Assembly (NCBI GenBank): GCA_022695795.1
Contig: MU404144.1
Location: 108,544 to 172,543, forward strand
Direction of reading: 5' to 3'
Length of the DNA: 64,000 bases
Origin: Biscogniauxia marginata
Lineage: Eukaryota > Ascomycota > Sordariomycetes > Xylariales > Xylariaceae
Positions 54,627 to 64,000 of this stretch are shown here, piece by piece. Below the pieces are notes generated by a model. It was not told the DNA's origin and did no database searches. It saw only the letters and a list, made by a program, of their open reading frames with translations. Numbering within the stretch: the stretch's first letter is position 1; every line of letters starts with the position of its first letter. The position numbers were made by a program, and so were the translations under genes.

Positions 54627-55718
54627 GCTGAAATTGGGAAGTTGATTATCATCTCGATATGCTTCTTTTTGCTATGTACAGTTGCTGGAAGTAAAAGGAG
54701 AACGAAGGGTAGAGTAATGACCTGTCCAATTCAATGTTGTATGTGCTACCTAAACCGTACTTCCTCATTGAACAGCGCGACGAATAATCAGAGGTAGGTA
54801 AACCGACACGCCGATCTACCTGTGGCTGATGGGGAGATGTGGCTGGGCCTTGTGTGGCTACTTAGGTTGAATTACCTCATCATAGATTCCATACTTATTA
54901 ATCGAAGTATCTCAAAATGGGTCCTCTTGAGCATTCTCGGACAAAAACTTCACAGATTCACTAGTTGATCGCCTGCGTATGAGAACTCGCGGTGAGTAAT
55001 CCTTTTTAAGTGGTCTCGGATATTCCAATACCATGGAAACACGACGAGATTAAATCGATGTGATACGTCATCAGCATTACGATGAATGAAAAGGCCCGAT
55101 ACCTCTTGAGCAGGCCGTGGAAGAAGCCTACCAAGCCTACCTATATATACCTACTTATCGTAGGTAGTTAGGTAAATATACGTAGGTATCGGAACAAACC
55201 ATTGCAATGTCAATGGACAGCGGAAGAGGCCATTACATTTACGGGTGCGATGATTTGCCCAACTATCCTAGCCTATAGACCCGCAGCGGCAATCCTGAGT
55301 AGGTATAATTACGACGGTATATTGCACGTAACCGCTAGCGAGATGCCGGCATCCTCAACCAACGCACGCATCTCCACAAAAGTGTAGACGTATAAGCCCT
55401 CTCGCGGCTCGAAAAGCTTAGCATAGTTATCCGATATCGCTTCCGATCCATGAAACTTCGCCCTGGCCTTCCGACATGGGCGGGATCCGAACTACACAAG
55501 CCTATGCTCGGCCGAGCCCATACAATCTTTGATACTATTGCCGTTCACCGTTGGTCTTGCGGGTGCGGAAATAATGCCGGTTACCGACTATCTCGGCACA
55601 CTTATACCCGCCTTTGCGAGTTCCCCTATAAACATGGATCGCACCTGTCTCCAACTGCTGCTTCGAACCCAGTTCTCATTTTTTGCACCCATACGCTACT
55701 ACTCTCGACCTAGTACCA
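54627..55718. other. Divergent intergenic region, ufe1 / MFS transporter
   Basis: 1.1 kb. Short frames at 55202-55387 and 55450-55713 show no coding character. A dense group of TACCTA/TAGGTA motifs lies at 55138-55190. Confidence 0.5.
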
Positions 55719-57625
55719 ATGGGTGAGAGTATACAGGAACGGAGCATTGCGGCCGGCGTTGATGAAGGCACTTCTTCGTCTCCACGTTCCGAACAGAACC
55801 ATACGTATGAAGACAAAGAGATAACCTCAGAGCCGTATTCGCCAGTCGTAGAACAATGCCACTCGGATGGCTCTGATCATGAGTTTGATCACGAGTCCGA
55901 CCACGATTCGCGAGATGGGGTTAGCGTCAACAACCAGACGCGGGACTTGGAAACGCTCTCGCGTGTCTCTAGCGGTCCGCCATATAGCGCCTTCTCGCCC
56001 TCTTTGAAATGGTGGATTATTGCCATGAACACCGTCTCGGCCTTCATCTCCCCGATCACTGCCAACATATACTTCCCGGCTCTCCCGGCGATAGCGCAGG
56101 ACTTGGGGGTCAGCATAGGGCAGATAAACTTGACGTTGACGACCTATCAGATCTTCCAAGCTCTGGCGCCTACCATATTTGGTGACTTCGGTGATATTGC
56201 TGGACGGCGACCGGCGTTCATCATTTCCTTCATAATTTATTTGGGTGCCAACGTCGGATTGGCCCTTCAGCGAAACTACGCTGCCCTTCTTGTGCTACGC
56301 ATGTTACAGAGTAGCGGTAGCAGCGGCACCATAGCTCTAGTCTATGCCGTGGTTGCGGATATCGCCCCGTCTTCAGAGAGAGGGACATATATGGGTATAG
56401 TCGGGACAGGCATCGTAGGTATTTTCATTATTTATCTTTATATTACCCCTTTGTTAACAAGAATGAAAATTTCCATTCGAGTGGGTCGGTTAATGAGCAT
56501 ATTAGCTTCCAAGATACAATATGGGCGACCCCTATATTATGTCGTAAAAAAGGTATTACTGACTTTTATTCTTAACAGACTGTTGGTCCTGCAGTGGGAC
56601 CTGTAATAGGTGGCCTGCTATCTAATTATCTCGGATGGTCGTCGATATTCTGGTTCTTGTGTATTCTTACAGTTGTCTGGCTCATTCCTTACATCCTGAC
56701 TGTTCCCGAAACAGGACGTAAGGTGGTAGGAAATGGATCTATTCCGCCTCCGGTATGGAACATGACCTTGATAGACTACATTCGCTTCCGCCGCCAAGCC
56801 AGAGATCGCTCGGCCGCCCCTGTGAGGCACAAAGTTCCCATCCCGAATCCGCTCAACACGCTCAAAGTTCTCCGCCACAAAGACATGGCTATGGTACTCT
56901 TGTATAACGCAACTCTGTACCTTGGTTTCATGCTCCTCACCTCCACGCTTTCTTCCCACTTCTCAGAAATCTACCATTTCAACCAACTACAGCTTGGACT
57001 TTGCTATCTTCCCCTTGGTGGGGCCTGCACGATCGCCTCAGTTTGCAACGGCTTCATCGCGGATTGGAACTACCGGCGCATTGCTAAGAAGCTTGGCATC
57101 AAGATCGACCGCAAGCGTGGGAACGAAATGAGGAATTTCCCCATCGAGAAGTGTCGCATACAGCTCGTCGCTCCGCTAGTCATTATAGGCGTCGCCGCGT
57201 ACATCGGGTACGGCTGGTCGCTTCAAATGGAGACCCACGTTGCGGTACCCCTGGTGCTGACGTTCTTCATCGGCATGTGCATCACGGGCCCTTTCCAGAT
57301 CATAAACCTACTTATCGTCGATCTCTACCCCGAAGGTCCTGCAACGGCTACAGCAGCGAACAATCTCTGCCGATGCATGGCTGGCGCTGTATCAACCGCA
57401 GTCATCGAGGATATGATCCAAGCGATGGGGCGGGGCTGGGCATTTACCTTTATCGCCCTGCTCATCGCCATCTTTTCCCCTTCGCTCTGGGTTGTGTCAA
57501 AATACGGGCCTAAATGGAGAGGAGAACGTATAGACAAACTAAAGAAGAGTATTGAGAAGAAGGAGGCTGAGAGTAGAGAGAAGGCGACTCAGACTGTGGG
57601 TGGTAACGGTCTCATCGAATCCTAG
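55719..57625 (+). CDS. MFS multidrug transporter (DHA1 type)
   Basis: Major facilitator superfamily exporter of about 580 residues, plasma membrane, proton antiport. Exons are 55719-56414 and 56579-57625; donor GTAGGT, acceptor ACAG, phase 0, joining GTGI-TVGPAVGPVIGGLL. I used the ATG at 55719 (MGESIQERS) since upstream in-frame codons begin with TTG. A hydrophilic, His/Asp/Ser-rich N-tail of about 95 residues (HEFDHESDHDSRDG) precedes the first membrane segment (WWIIAMNTVSAFISP). Motif A is FGDFGDIAGRRPAF. MLQSSGSSGTIALVYAVVAD follows and, after the join, the PAVGPVIGG motif C region. A central loop (RFRRQARDRSAAPVRHK) and later segments such as TFFIGMCITGPFQIINLLIVD and the basic tail KKSIEKKEAESREKA complete the 12-helix layout. 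It resembles fungal DHA1 drug or polyamine exporters; the substrate is unknown. Confidence 0.9.
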
Positions 57626-58025
57626 CTTAAATCTGCCCAAAGTCTTAGTAACTAAACATTTACGTAGATACAAGATACGTAGAGCATGTGGGCCAGATAT
57701 TCATATAGTATTATTCTAAAATTGCGATAATTAAATAGATTAGCTCCAGCATCAGCAACCGCCCATATCGGCGTGTATCGTCCTTCTATTGTCACAACCG
57801 TTAATGCCATCCGCTATGTGCGGGATCACAACTTCTTGATGGGTCAGACTAGTCTTTGGTCTGTAACTAAAGCCAACTGCACTCTATAGCTCTTCAATCC
57901 ACAGCAACATCAAATTCTAGAATTCAGTAAGTGTCCCTATACGCATATGAATCCTTCCCAAATCCTTCCTACACGTGGAACAAGATTATCTCCCACCCAA
58001 ACAGTCCCTTTCTAGCCCACCCCAA
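57626..58025. other. Short intergenic spacer
   Basis: About 0.4 kb between the convergent transporter and thioesterase genes; no feature seen. Confidence 0.6.
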
Positions 58026-59361
58026 TTAAAGCTTCCCCTCCCTCTCCCCTGGCTTCCAATTCCGCCGGATGAGCCCGTCCTGGTATTCCGTAGCCACGTG
58101 CACGCCGCGCGGGCTCCAGATCTTGCTCATGACGACGCCGCGGCCGGCCTCGACGCGCGGGAAGCACGCCTCCTGGACCCACCAGGCCTCCCGGTCGTCC
58201 CGGTCGTCCGAGTACCGCATGACCGCGTCCTTCGGGTTCACGTGCACAACGAATGAGTAGCTCAGACTCGCCGCGCGCCCGAAGTTGAACCCGAACCCGG
58301 CGTGGTTCCCCGCCATCAACAGCCCGTTGCGGTCCGCCTCGAACGCGTGCGCCATGACGTGCGCGTCGGCGGCGGCGGCGGCGGCGTCGTCGGTGGACAG
58401 CGGCGCCAGCAGCCGGTACAGGACTAGCTCGCGCCGCTCGTGCAGCGGCTTCCCCGCGTTGAAGGCCGCGAGGTCGACCTTGCGCAGCTCCAGCCCGGGG
58501 AACGTGGTGCGGGTCTCGTGGGGCAGCGCGGCGACCACGCTCGCGATGTCGACCAGCGGCGCCGGGGCCCAGGCCGACGGCGGGCGCGAGCCCAGGATCG
58601 AGGCAAAGCGCGCCTGCGGCGGGGGTTCGGACACCGAGAGCTGTGAAAGACCCGCGGGGCGGAGGGAGATTAGGGCGGTGAAGCGTACGGGGCCGAGCGG
58701 GAGGGAGGCGTCCGCGGCGGGGTAGTGATCCCGGTCCGGGCTGGTGCTGGGGCACGTGGGCTGCCGCGCCGTGACGAGCAGGTTGATGAAGGAGGGGTTG
58801 GCGGCGACGGTCGCGACATCGTAGATGAAGGGCCGATCTGGCAGGCCCGCTTCGGAGAAGAAGCCATGGATCGTCTGTGATTGATTTAGTCTCTTATCAA
58901 TCATGCACCTACGGACATGGGCGCCGTATGATGATAACAATAATAGTAATAGTAGTAGGTAGTAGTAGTGTCCAAGCTCGTCTACAGATAACAGGACTTG
59001 CCGGCGACACAACCTCGTGGTAACTAATTGTCATCAGCCGGCGCGCGCAATCGAAATCACTCACGTGAATGCCGAACTTCTTATCTGCACGGTCGTCCTT
59101 TGCAGCAGCTCGCATTTCCGAAAAGGCCCTCGAGGCCGCCATCCCAGCTTGACTATACACGTGCCCACCGTACGCCGCCGACACGGTGAACGGGGCCTTG
59201 GCGAACGGTAAGTCGCTACCTGGAACCCACGCACTACGGCAGCTCATGTACCGTTTGATGACCTTCCCGTCGGCATCGACCTTCTCTTGTAACGGGGTCA
59301 AGCTCATCGCCTCTTGGAACGTGAGGCGGCCGTCGTTGACCTGCGTGGCCGTAGACGACAT
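58026..59361 (-). CDS. Acyl-CoA thioesterase II (TesB/ACOT8-like)
   Basis: Double-hotdog thioesterase of 381 residues that hydrolyses acyl-CoA to free acid and CoA, typically in peroxisomes or cytosol. Exons are 59065-59361 and 58026-58874; donor GTGAGT, acceptor ACAG, phase 0, joining KKFGIH-TIHGFFSEAGLPD. The start at MSSTATQVNDGRLTF fits the family; an upstream in-frame ATG at 59619 would add 86 residues (MQSLSKRRPPLSFPKF), possibly a targeting leader. First hotdog: SAAYGGHVYSQAGMAASRAF, then HGFFSEAGLPDRPFIYDVAT. Second hotdog: GNHAGFGFNFGRAASLSYSF and MSKIWSPRGVHVATEYQDGLI, close to the HDRSIWFH region of TesB. A six-copy GGC run at 58368-58385 encodes an Ala tract. The C-terminus GEREGKL is a possible peroxisomal signal variant (GKL resembles SKL). 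The coding DNA is markedly GC-rich against its flanks. Confidence 0.85.
58368..58385. repeat. (GGC)6 trinucleotide repeat in coding sequence
   Basis: Six GGC units within the thioesterase gene, coding for a short alanine run (read on the minus strand). Confidence 0.9.
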
Positions 59362-60784
59362 ATTAGCTCGTACGGGGTGCGAGGCCTTCCTCGCTTTCCC
59401 ATGTAGTCGGATACTCGAATACGCACGCAGTCCGGTCGTCGTCACAGAGAGGAGCTCATTCTCATTGCCGTGGTACGCATCGCCGAGGTCTAATCTTTTC
59501 TGCGAAGTTGTGATGTGCACGGTGGATTGTATCTGGGTTTGGTGATTGGGCCAGGAACGGTGGAGGAAACTAAACTTCGGGAATGATAACGGTGGTCGCC
59601 GTTTAGAGAGGCTTTGCATACCGAGGATCACCAATACGCACAATCCTCCTGGTCATCACGTGATCTGTAAGTTCAGCTCGCTGACAATATTAAAGAAAAA
59701 GAAATTGGGAAAATTGGCAGTCTGACTATTTTCGTAAAGAATATAAGACCGAAGATGGTTGGAAATTATTACAACTAATTTCTCCGGACGAGGTCCCCAT
59801 GAAGTATCCGGTGGCGCCGTGCTGTGGACTTAAACTTCGAAGTGAAGACTAGGACGGAGTAGTAAACCTCAAATAATAAACGGTTGAAGTTATTTCCTTT
59901 TGAGACAGAAAAAAAAGAATATTCTTGTCTGGGGGTTGACTTGGATCTAATTGATCGTCCTCTATCCTTTGAGCCTAAAAGTCTAGACAGAATCAATAAT
60001 TTGAGAAGATGGTCATCGCAGTAGCCTCAACGAATTAGCGGTAACAAGAAATCATGAGAAACTCAAAAGCCAAATTAACCCGATGAGGGGCAAAATTAAA
60101 AGAGATAAGGTTTTAATTATTGTTCATGAGATAATGCGTATCGCAATAAGCCTATTAACGATGTTTGTGCCCTTCCCCGTTCTTCAAACACCTAGATATG
60201 TAACCCTAAGAGCCAGAGGTTCTAGGTTTTCAAGATACTCTTACATACTTGTGTACTGGTTATATAATCAAGACTGATTACCTACCTAGGTATGGACAAA
60301 ATATTTACTTCATGTTAACTAGGTGTAAGATAACGTAATCACTATACCCATCTTGTTCATATTGTCAATACAGCCGGGTATATGAAGCCATCTAGTCCTC
60401 ATTCCTTAGTTTGACTCACTTCCGACTTGAACGCATTTCCGATAGAGAGTGATATATTCCATAAAAACAAGTAATGACAAATGCATTGTTTTTATTGCGT
60501 GTGTTTTGCTTGTCTGGCAAGTTTATAAGGGGGACGATATCTTACAACAATTAAAACAGTTAAAGTTAATTCTAAGGAATCATTGTTAGTTGGGATTGAT
60601 GCCGTCTCTATTAAATATGTATAGAGACTCTAGCCGGCGTTCATGATAAACCGGCTTACGTATACAGTGGTACTGATAACTACACTTTAAAGAGCTCTTC
60701 GCAAACCCCTGTTGGGAATCCTAGTTGTAGATATCTATACCCCCGATAGCTTTCCGTGATGAAGCCTATGGGGCAATTATGTGC
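59362..60784. other. Intergenic, no gene seen
   Basis: 1.4 kb between the 5' end of the thioesterase gene and the 3' end of the esterase gene, both on the minus strand. AT-rich after 60000 with no coding feature. If the thioesterase starts at 59619 rather than 59361, its leader exon lies here. Confidence 0.5.
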
Positions 60785-62631
60785 TCAACCGCAGCTCCAG
60801 CTTGAAGCATTGTTTTGGTCTCCTTCGCCATCCCATTTTGATGTTTGAGGATACATGCAAAGTGGGCGCTGTCTATAGAGGATGAGGTTCTGCCTCGTAT
60901 TATCCGTGTAATTGAACTCGGACGCAATTATTTCAACCACCGGGTTGCCATTTTCCACCCAGTCCATTAAAGCTAGCAGTGCATCGTGTTGGGTATCGTT
61001 ATAGCCAAGTGGAACAGACCATGCAGAATTATAAGGAGGCCTTTGTATAGCTTGGCCGGCTCCACCCATCATCCAGGGGGCTTTCACATTGTCGAGGCTG
61101 CCCGAGCAATGGCCCATGCCCGGGATCTGAAAATAGCGGAAGAAATCATCGATATTCCCCATGGCTTCGACCGTCCTTTCATAATATAGCGTTGTGTGCT
61201 GCACGGGAACTACTGCGTCAGCTAAACCACCATACATAATGATTTTCCCTTTGCTTTTAAACGTTCCGAGATCATACTGATCGGCTGTGGCTTGCACCGA
61301 GCTTTCATCACGAAGCTCGGAGTCAGTAACCGTAGTATCATTGAATGAACCAATCTGCCAATCTGGCCCATAACCCATGAAGTAACGCTCGTATTGAGCA
61401 TCAAAGTTTCTCCTGACGTTGTTTGCCAAATTGTTGGGGTCGGCCGGCAAGAGATAGGTCGACCATTCCACCTCAGAACTATAGGTTGCCCCCTTGTAAA
61501 CAAGCTTCCCATTATCCACGGTATAGTCGTTATACATTTTTAATGCCGTGTTAATCTGAGCTTGCGTCCAGCACGGGGCCTGATCTGCGGTGACATCACA
61601 ACGGATTTGCGTGATATCGAAAATATCCCTGCAAGCAATGGGAGAACTGACTATGTTGTCGGTGACACCATCGAGATGGTCACATTGCTTTATAACCTCC
61701 GACTGGAGACGTGCAAAGAGATTTGAATTATTAATACTGTGAGGTATATCTTCAGGAAGATTCCACGTCGCGAGTTGGGATAACCATGGCATTAGATGTT
61801 TGGTATCCCAGGCTGGGGCTCCAATCAGGGCACCATCGAAGATATTTGGGTCACGTTGTATCTGCTTCACTAAAACGAATAAAGTCAGCCCCCCTATGAT
61901 TCATGCCGTAGAATTTCAGGAAGTTCGGAAGCATGAATTGGAAACGGGAGTCTTGTAAGTGGCTAGAACCAAGAAAGTCGACTCTAGTGTACAAAGTGCA
62001 AGTGAGAATAAAGGGGAAATACTGAGGAATGCTCACGTCCTTGTCTTCCCCCAGTTGAACAACCACTAAAATACGAGTATGCAATAGGCTTGTTGTCATA
62101 ATAGGTTTGTATGAGTATTTTCCCAAGGATGATTGACCCTTCCAATGCTTGGTATGCCCAATTGACCCTTTTCTCGGTGGTATTCGCCCATGTAATATCT
62201 GCTACTCCTGAATTATGACCCGTGTCTGTAGACAAAGTTGCCATGCCGTATTTCACGCCACTTCCCATGTCGAGCCAATTGATACCTCCCAGGAACGAAT
62301 AAGACCCGATGACGAGGAACTTGGAATTCCAAGTAGCCGGCAAGAACATACCGAAACGGTAATTTGATGTTGTGTTGCTGACGATGACGGCGCATAGTGC
62401 TGGTAACCCCAAAGGGATTGATGGATAACCCAAGTTTCCGGTTTCCACGAAGAACCCAGCAGTAACATTTTGCACACGCTCGATTTCAATGCCAACTGGT
62501 GAGATTCTAGAAAAATAATCAATACTACACTCCGCAGTTGGTTGGGGTTCCTCGAGCCTTTGACCAGCGATCACCCACTGGAAGGCCAAGCTTCCGAGGG
62601 TCCAAAGCCTAGTGATCTTCAGGGAAAGCAT
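60785..62631 (-). CDS. Secreted tannase / feruloyl esterase-family hydrolase
   Basis: Secreted carboxylesterase of 559 residues that cleaves ester bonds of plant phenolics (tannins or feruloylated polysaccharide). Exons are 62037-62631 and 60785-61869; donor GTGAGC, acceptor TTAG, phase 1, restoring GGRQG-LKQIQRDPNIFDG. The start gives a signal peptide (LTRLWTLGSLAF-type core, ending near VIAG). The catalytic CS-D-HC arrangement of this family is intact: Cys191-Ser192 in SGCSTGGRQG, Asp416 in YGGLADAVVPV, and His452-Cys453 in GMGHCSGS. Other family marks are GAPAWDTKHLMPW, TDTGHNSGVAD and several further cysteines. Substrate specificity cannot be settled between tannase and feruloyl esterase B. 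The gene is AT-richer than the thioesterase gene beside it. It suggests a plant-associated lifestyle. Confidence 0.9.
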
Positions 62632-63662
62632 TTAGATAAACTGGATAAGCTATCACATTGATTTAGAGTACAACTCTACCATGGGGCTGGGATTTAAGTA
62701 ACCAGTCGTGCTTTATATGAGCCTGCTAGTTTACAGCACCGAGGTATGTTATGGCGGTCTGACACTGGTCTGGCCAATTGAAAGCACTACAACTACGTCA
62801 GCTGGGACTTATCTTAGTCAAGACGTGCTGCACATCTCGGGTCAATAATAACTAGTGAGATATATAACAATTCAACGTTCCTGTATGATCAAAACTGCCT
62901 AGTTCTTAGAGACATCTTCATCTTCCCCTGATCTCCACCAGCATTCGAACGCAAACTAACATACTTTATACATTGATCCGCTGTGAATATAGTCAACAAA
63001 TATTTGTTAAGTCGTTTTACTGCTACGTTTATCAAAAATCCCATAGCCAAGCCCGAGGTGCTTTAAAATTCGTCACACTCACATCTCTAGGCTACGAGTT
63101 GACATAGTAACCTTACATCAAAACTTCTCTGGATTCTATTCACACCAACTTTTTTAGATTAGCTACGCCTCCAAGTCCGGTCTGCGGCACGGTGTGACAC
63201 AAGAGAACAGACAGTTCGTTCGGCACATGAAATGATTGGAATATGAGGTTTTCCATTGGAGAAACTGTATTGTCATGCTTACGGCTGAGCACGCCTACAG
63301 CACTAGCTTGGTCACGTTGCCCAGTAGGTAGGCAGTGCAACCCTCACTGCAGTAACCCTACCTGATTCGACTGCAAGAATTTACGTATTATCTTATGTTG
63401 CATGCTAGAAAACTCTTTCATGCTTCCAGAAGGCGAGTAGCCTGCAGTCTTTGATTCGCGTACTGTAGTGTTTGCACTGTGACGCCACTATCGGCTAGTG
63501 TTTAGCAGCTGAAAAATAGTTCCCATATTTCTTTCTTATCAGATCTGAAGGGTATGTACTGAATTATGATCGATGCCTTTTCTCTCTGTGTGGGATCCGA
63601 GGACACAATATCTAAGAAACCATCGTAGAGGTAACATACGGTGCTCCATTAGAGCGTATCCG
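62632..63662. other. Intergenic, promoter side of the esterase gene
   Basis: 1.0 kb. No gene seen; short frames at 63140-63340 and 63539-63757 are not convincing, the latter being generated by the repeat at 63663-63741. Confidence 0.5.
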
Positions 63663-63741
63663 CCAAAACCCCAAAACCTGAATTGGCCAAATCGCGATTT
63701 GGCAAATTGCGATTTGGCCACTTGGGGTTTTGGGGTTTTGG
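63663..63741. repeat. Nested inverted repeat (79 bp)
   Basis: Outer arms CCAAAACCCCAAAACC (63663-63678) and its exact complement (63726-63741), each 16 bases. Inside, TGGCCAAATCGC (63684-63695) pairs with GCGATTTGGCCA (63709-63720). A separate 12-bp palindrome, AAATCGCGATTT, lies at 63689-63700. The element can fold as a long hairpin or cruciform and marks the edge of the AT-rich end of the window. Confidence 0.9.
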
Positions 63742-63911
63742 TAGCTAGATTTGCCAAGTAAGATACTTATTAATAAATACCTTTTTTATATAAAGTCGTG
63801 CATTAAAATAAATAAAAATAAGAAAAATATCAAGTTTTTATTTTTAAAATAAAAATTATTTAATAAAACCCTTTATAATAATAATATAAAATAAAATAAT
63901 TACATTAAAAA
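63742..63911. other. Very AT-rich DNA
   Basis: From about 63760 nearly all bases are A or T, with almost no coding potential. It looks like the edge of an AT-rich (possibly mutated repeat) region. Confidence 0.6.
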
Positions 63912-64000
63912 TAATAAAAATAATAAAAATAATAAAAATAATAAAAATAATAAAAATAATAAAAATAATAAAAATAATAAAAATAATAAAAATAATAAAA
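63912..64000. repeat. 9-bp tandem repeat, TAATAAAAA
   Basis: Nearly ten perfect copies of TAATAAAAA from 63912 to the end of the window, so the array continues beyond it. Confidence 0.93.

Noticed and set aside
55683..55718. Earlier start for the MFS transporter
   Set aside because: The frame extends upstream only through a TTG codon; the first ATG is at 55719.
58012..58755. Second minus-strand frame overlapping the thioesterase
   Set aside because: Arg/Ala/Pro-rich shadow of GC-rich coding DNA; the hotdog frame is the real one.
63663..63741. C4A4/G4T4 repeat as a telomere
   Set aside because: It resembles ciliate telomere repeats by letter only; fungal telomeres are TTAGGG-like, and here the units form two short inverted arms rather than a long array.
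1..64000. CRISPR array, rRNA, tRNA, secondary-metabolite cluster or viral insertion
   Set aside because: No direct-repeat arrays with spacers, no recognisable RNA genes, no synthase-type genes and no viral proteins were seen; tRNAs could have been missed by eye.

Overview
This is a stretch of nuclear DNA from a filamentous ascomycete (Pezizomycotina, most likely a Sordariomycete). The genes carry short introns of about 50 to 210 bases with GTAAGT-like donors, CTAAC/CTGAC branch points and YAG acceptors. They stand on both strands, are separated by AT-leaning intergenic DNA, and encode fungal-type products. No rRNA, tRNA, CRISPR array, plasmid function, intact transposon or secondary-metabolite core enzyme was recognised. 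Assignments rest on motifs and family resemblance read by eye; exon junctions were worked out by hand from frame and splice signals.

Layout. 0.6-5 kb: the WD40 protein Asa1, a HAD phosphatase and a TTC1-like TPR protein whose first intron does not join in frame. 6.7-9.1 kb: an amidase with the Lys-Ser-Ser triad and a small cysteine-rich protein. 12-17.1 kb: genome- and membrane-maintenance genes, namely Chm7 (ESCRT-III), Rad18 (PCNA ubiquitin ligase) and, divergent from Rad18, Pol32 (PCNA-binding polymerase delta subunit). 20.7-24.2 kb: an intronless 1,175-residue mitochondrial PPR protein. 25.9-31.8 kb: a tandem array of three BTB/POZ genes, all on the minus strand with the same first-intron position. 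33.3-41.8 kb: the DEAD-box helicase Dbp7, an unrecognised multi-exon gene and the TRAPP subunit Trs85. 44.2-46.9 kb: a large secreted polysaccharide deacetylase with three copies of an N-terminal module. 47.6-54.6 kb: a small conserved protein, aspartate aminotransferase and the ER syntaxin Ufe1. 55.7-62.6 kb: an MFS exporter, a TesB-type acyl-CoA thioesterase and a secreted tannase/feruloyl esterase. The last 340 bases hold a nested inverted repeat, then very AT-rich DNA ending in a 9-bp tandem repeat that runs off the window.

Most genes are single-copy housekeeping functions and do not form a pathway. The clearest functional neighbours are RAD18 and POL32, which share a 507-bp divergent promoter and meet at PCNA in DNA damage tolerance. 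The BTB array, the modular deacetylase, the esterase, the amidase, the transporter and the cysteine-rich protein are the accessory, environment-facing part. Intergenic DNA is peppered with GGTAGGTA/TACCTACC-type motifs. I see no strong case for a wholly new multi-gene system; the best leads are the BTB array, the triplicated module of the deacetylase, the terminal repeat structure and two genes with frame problems.
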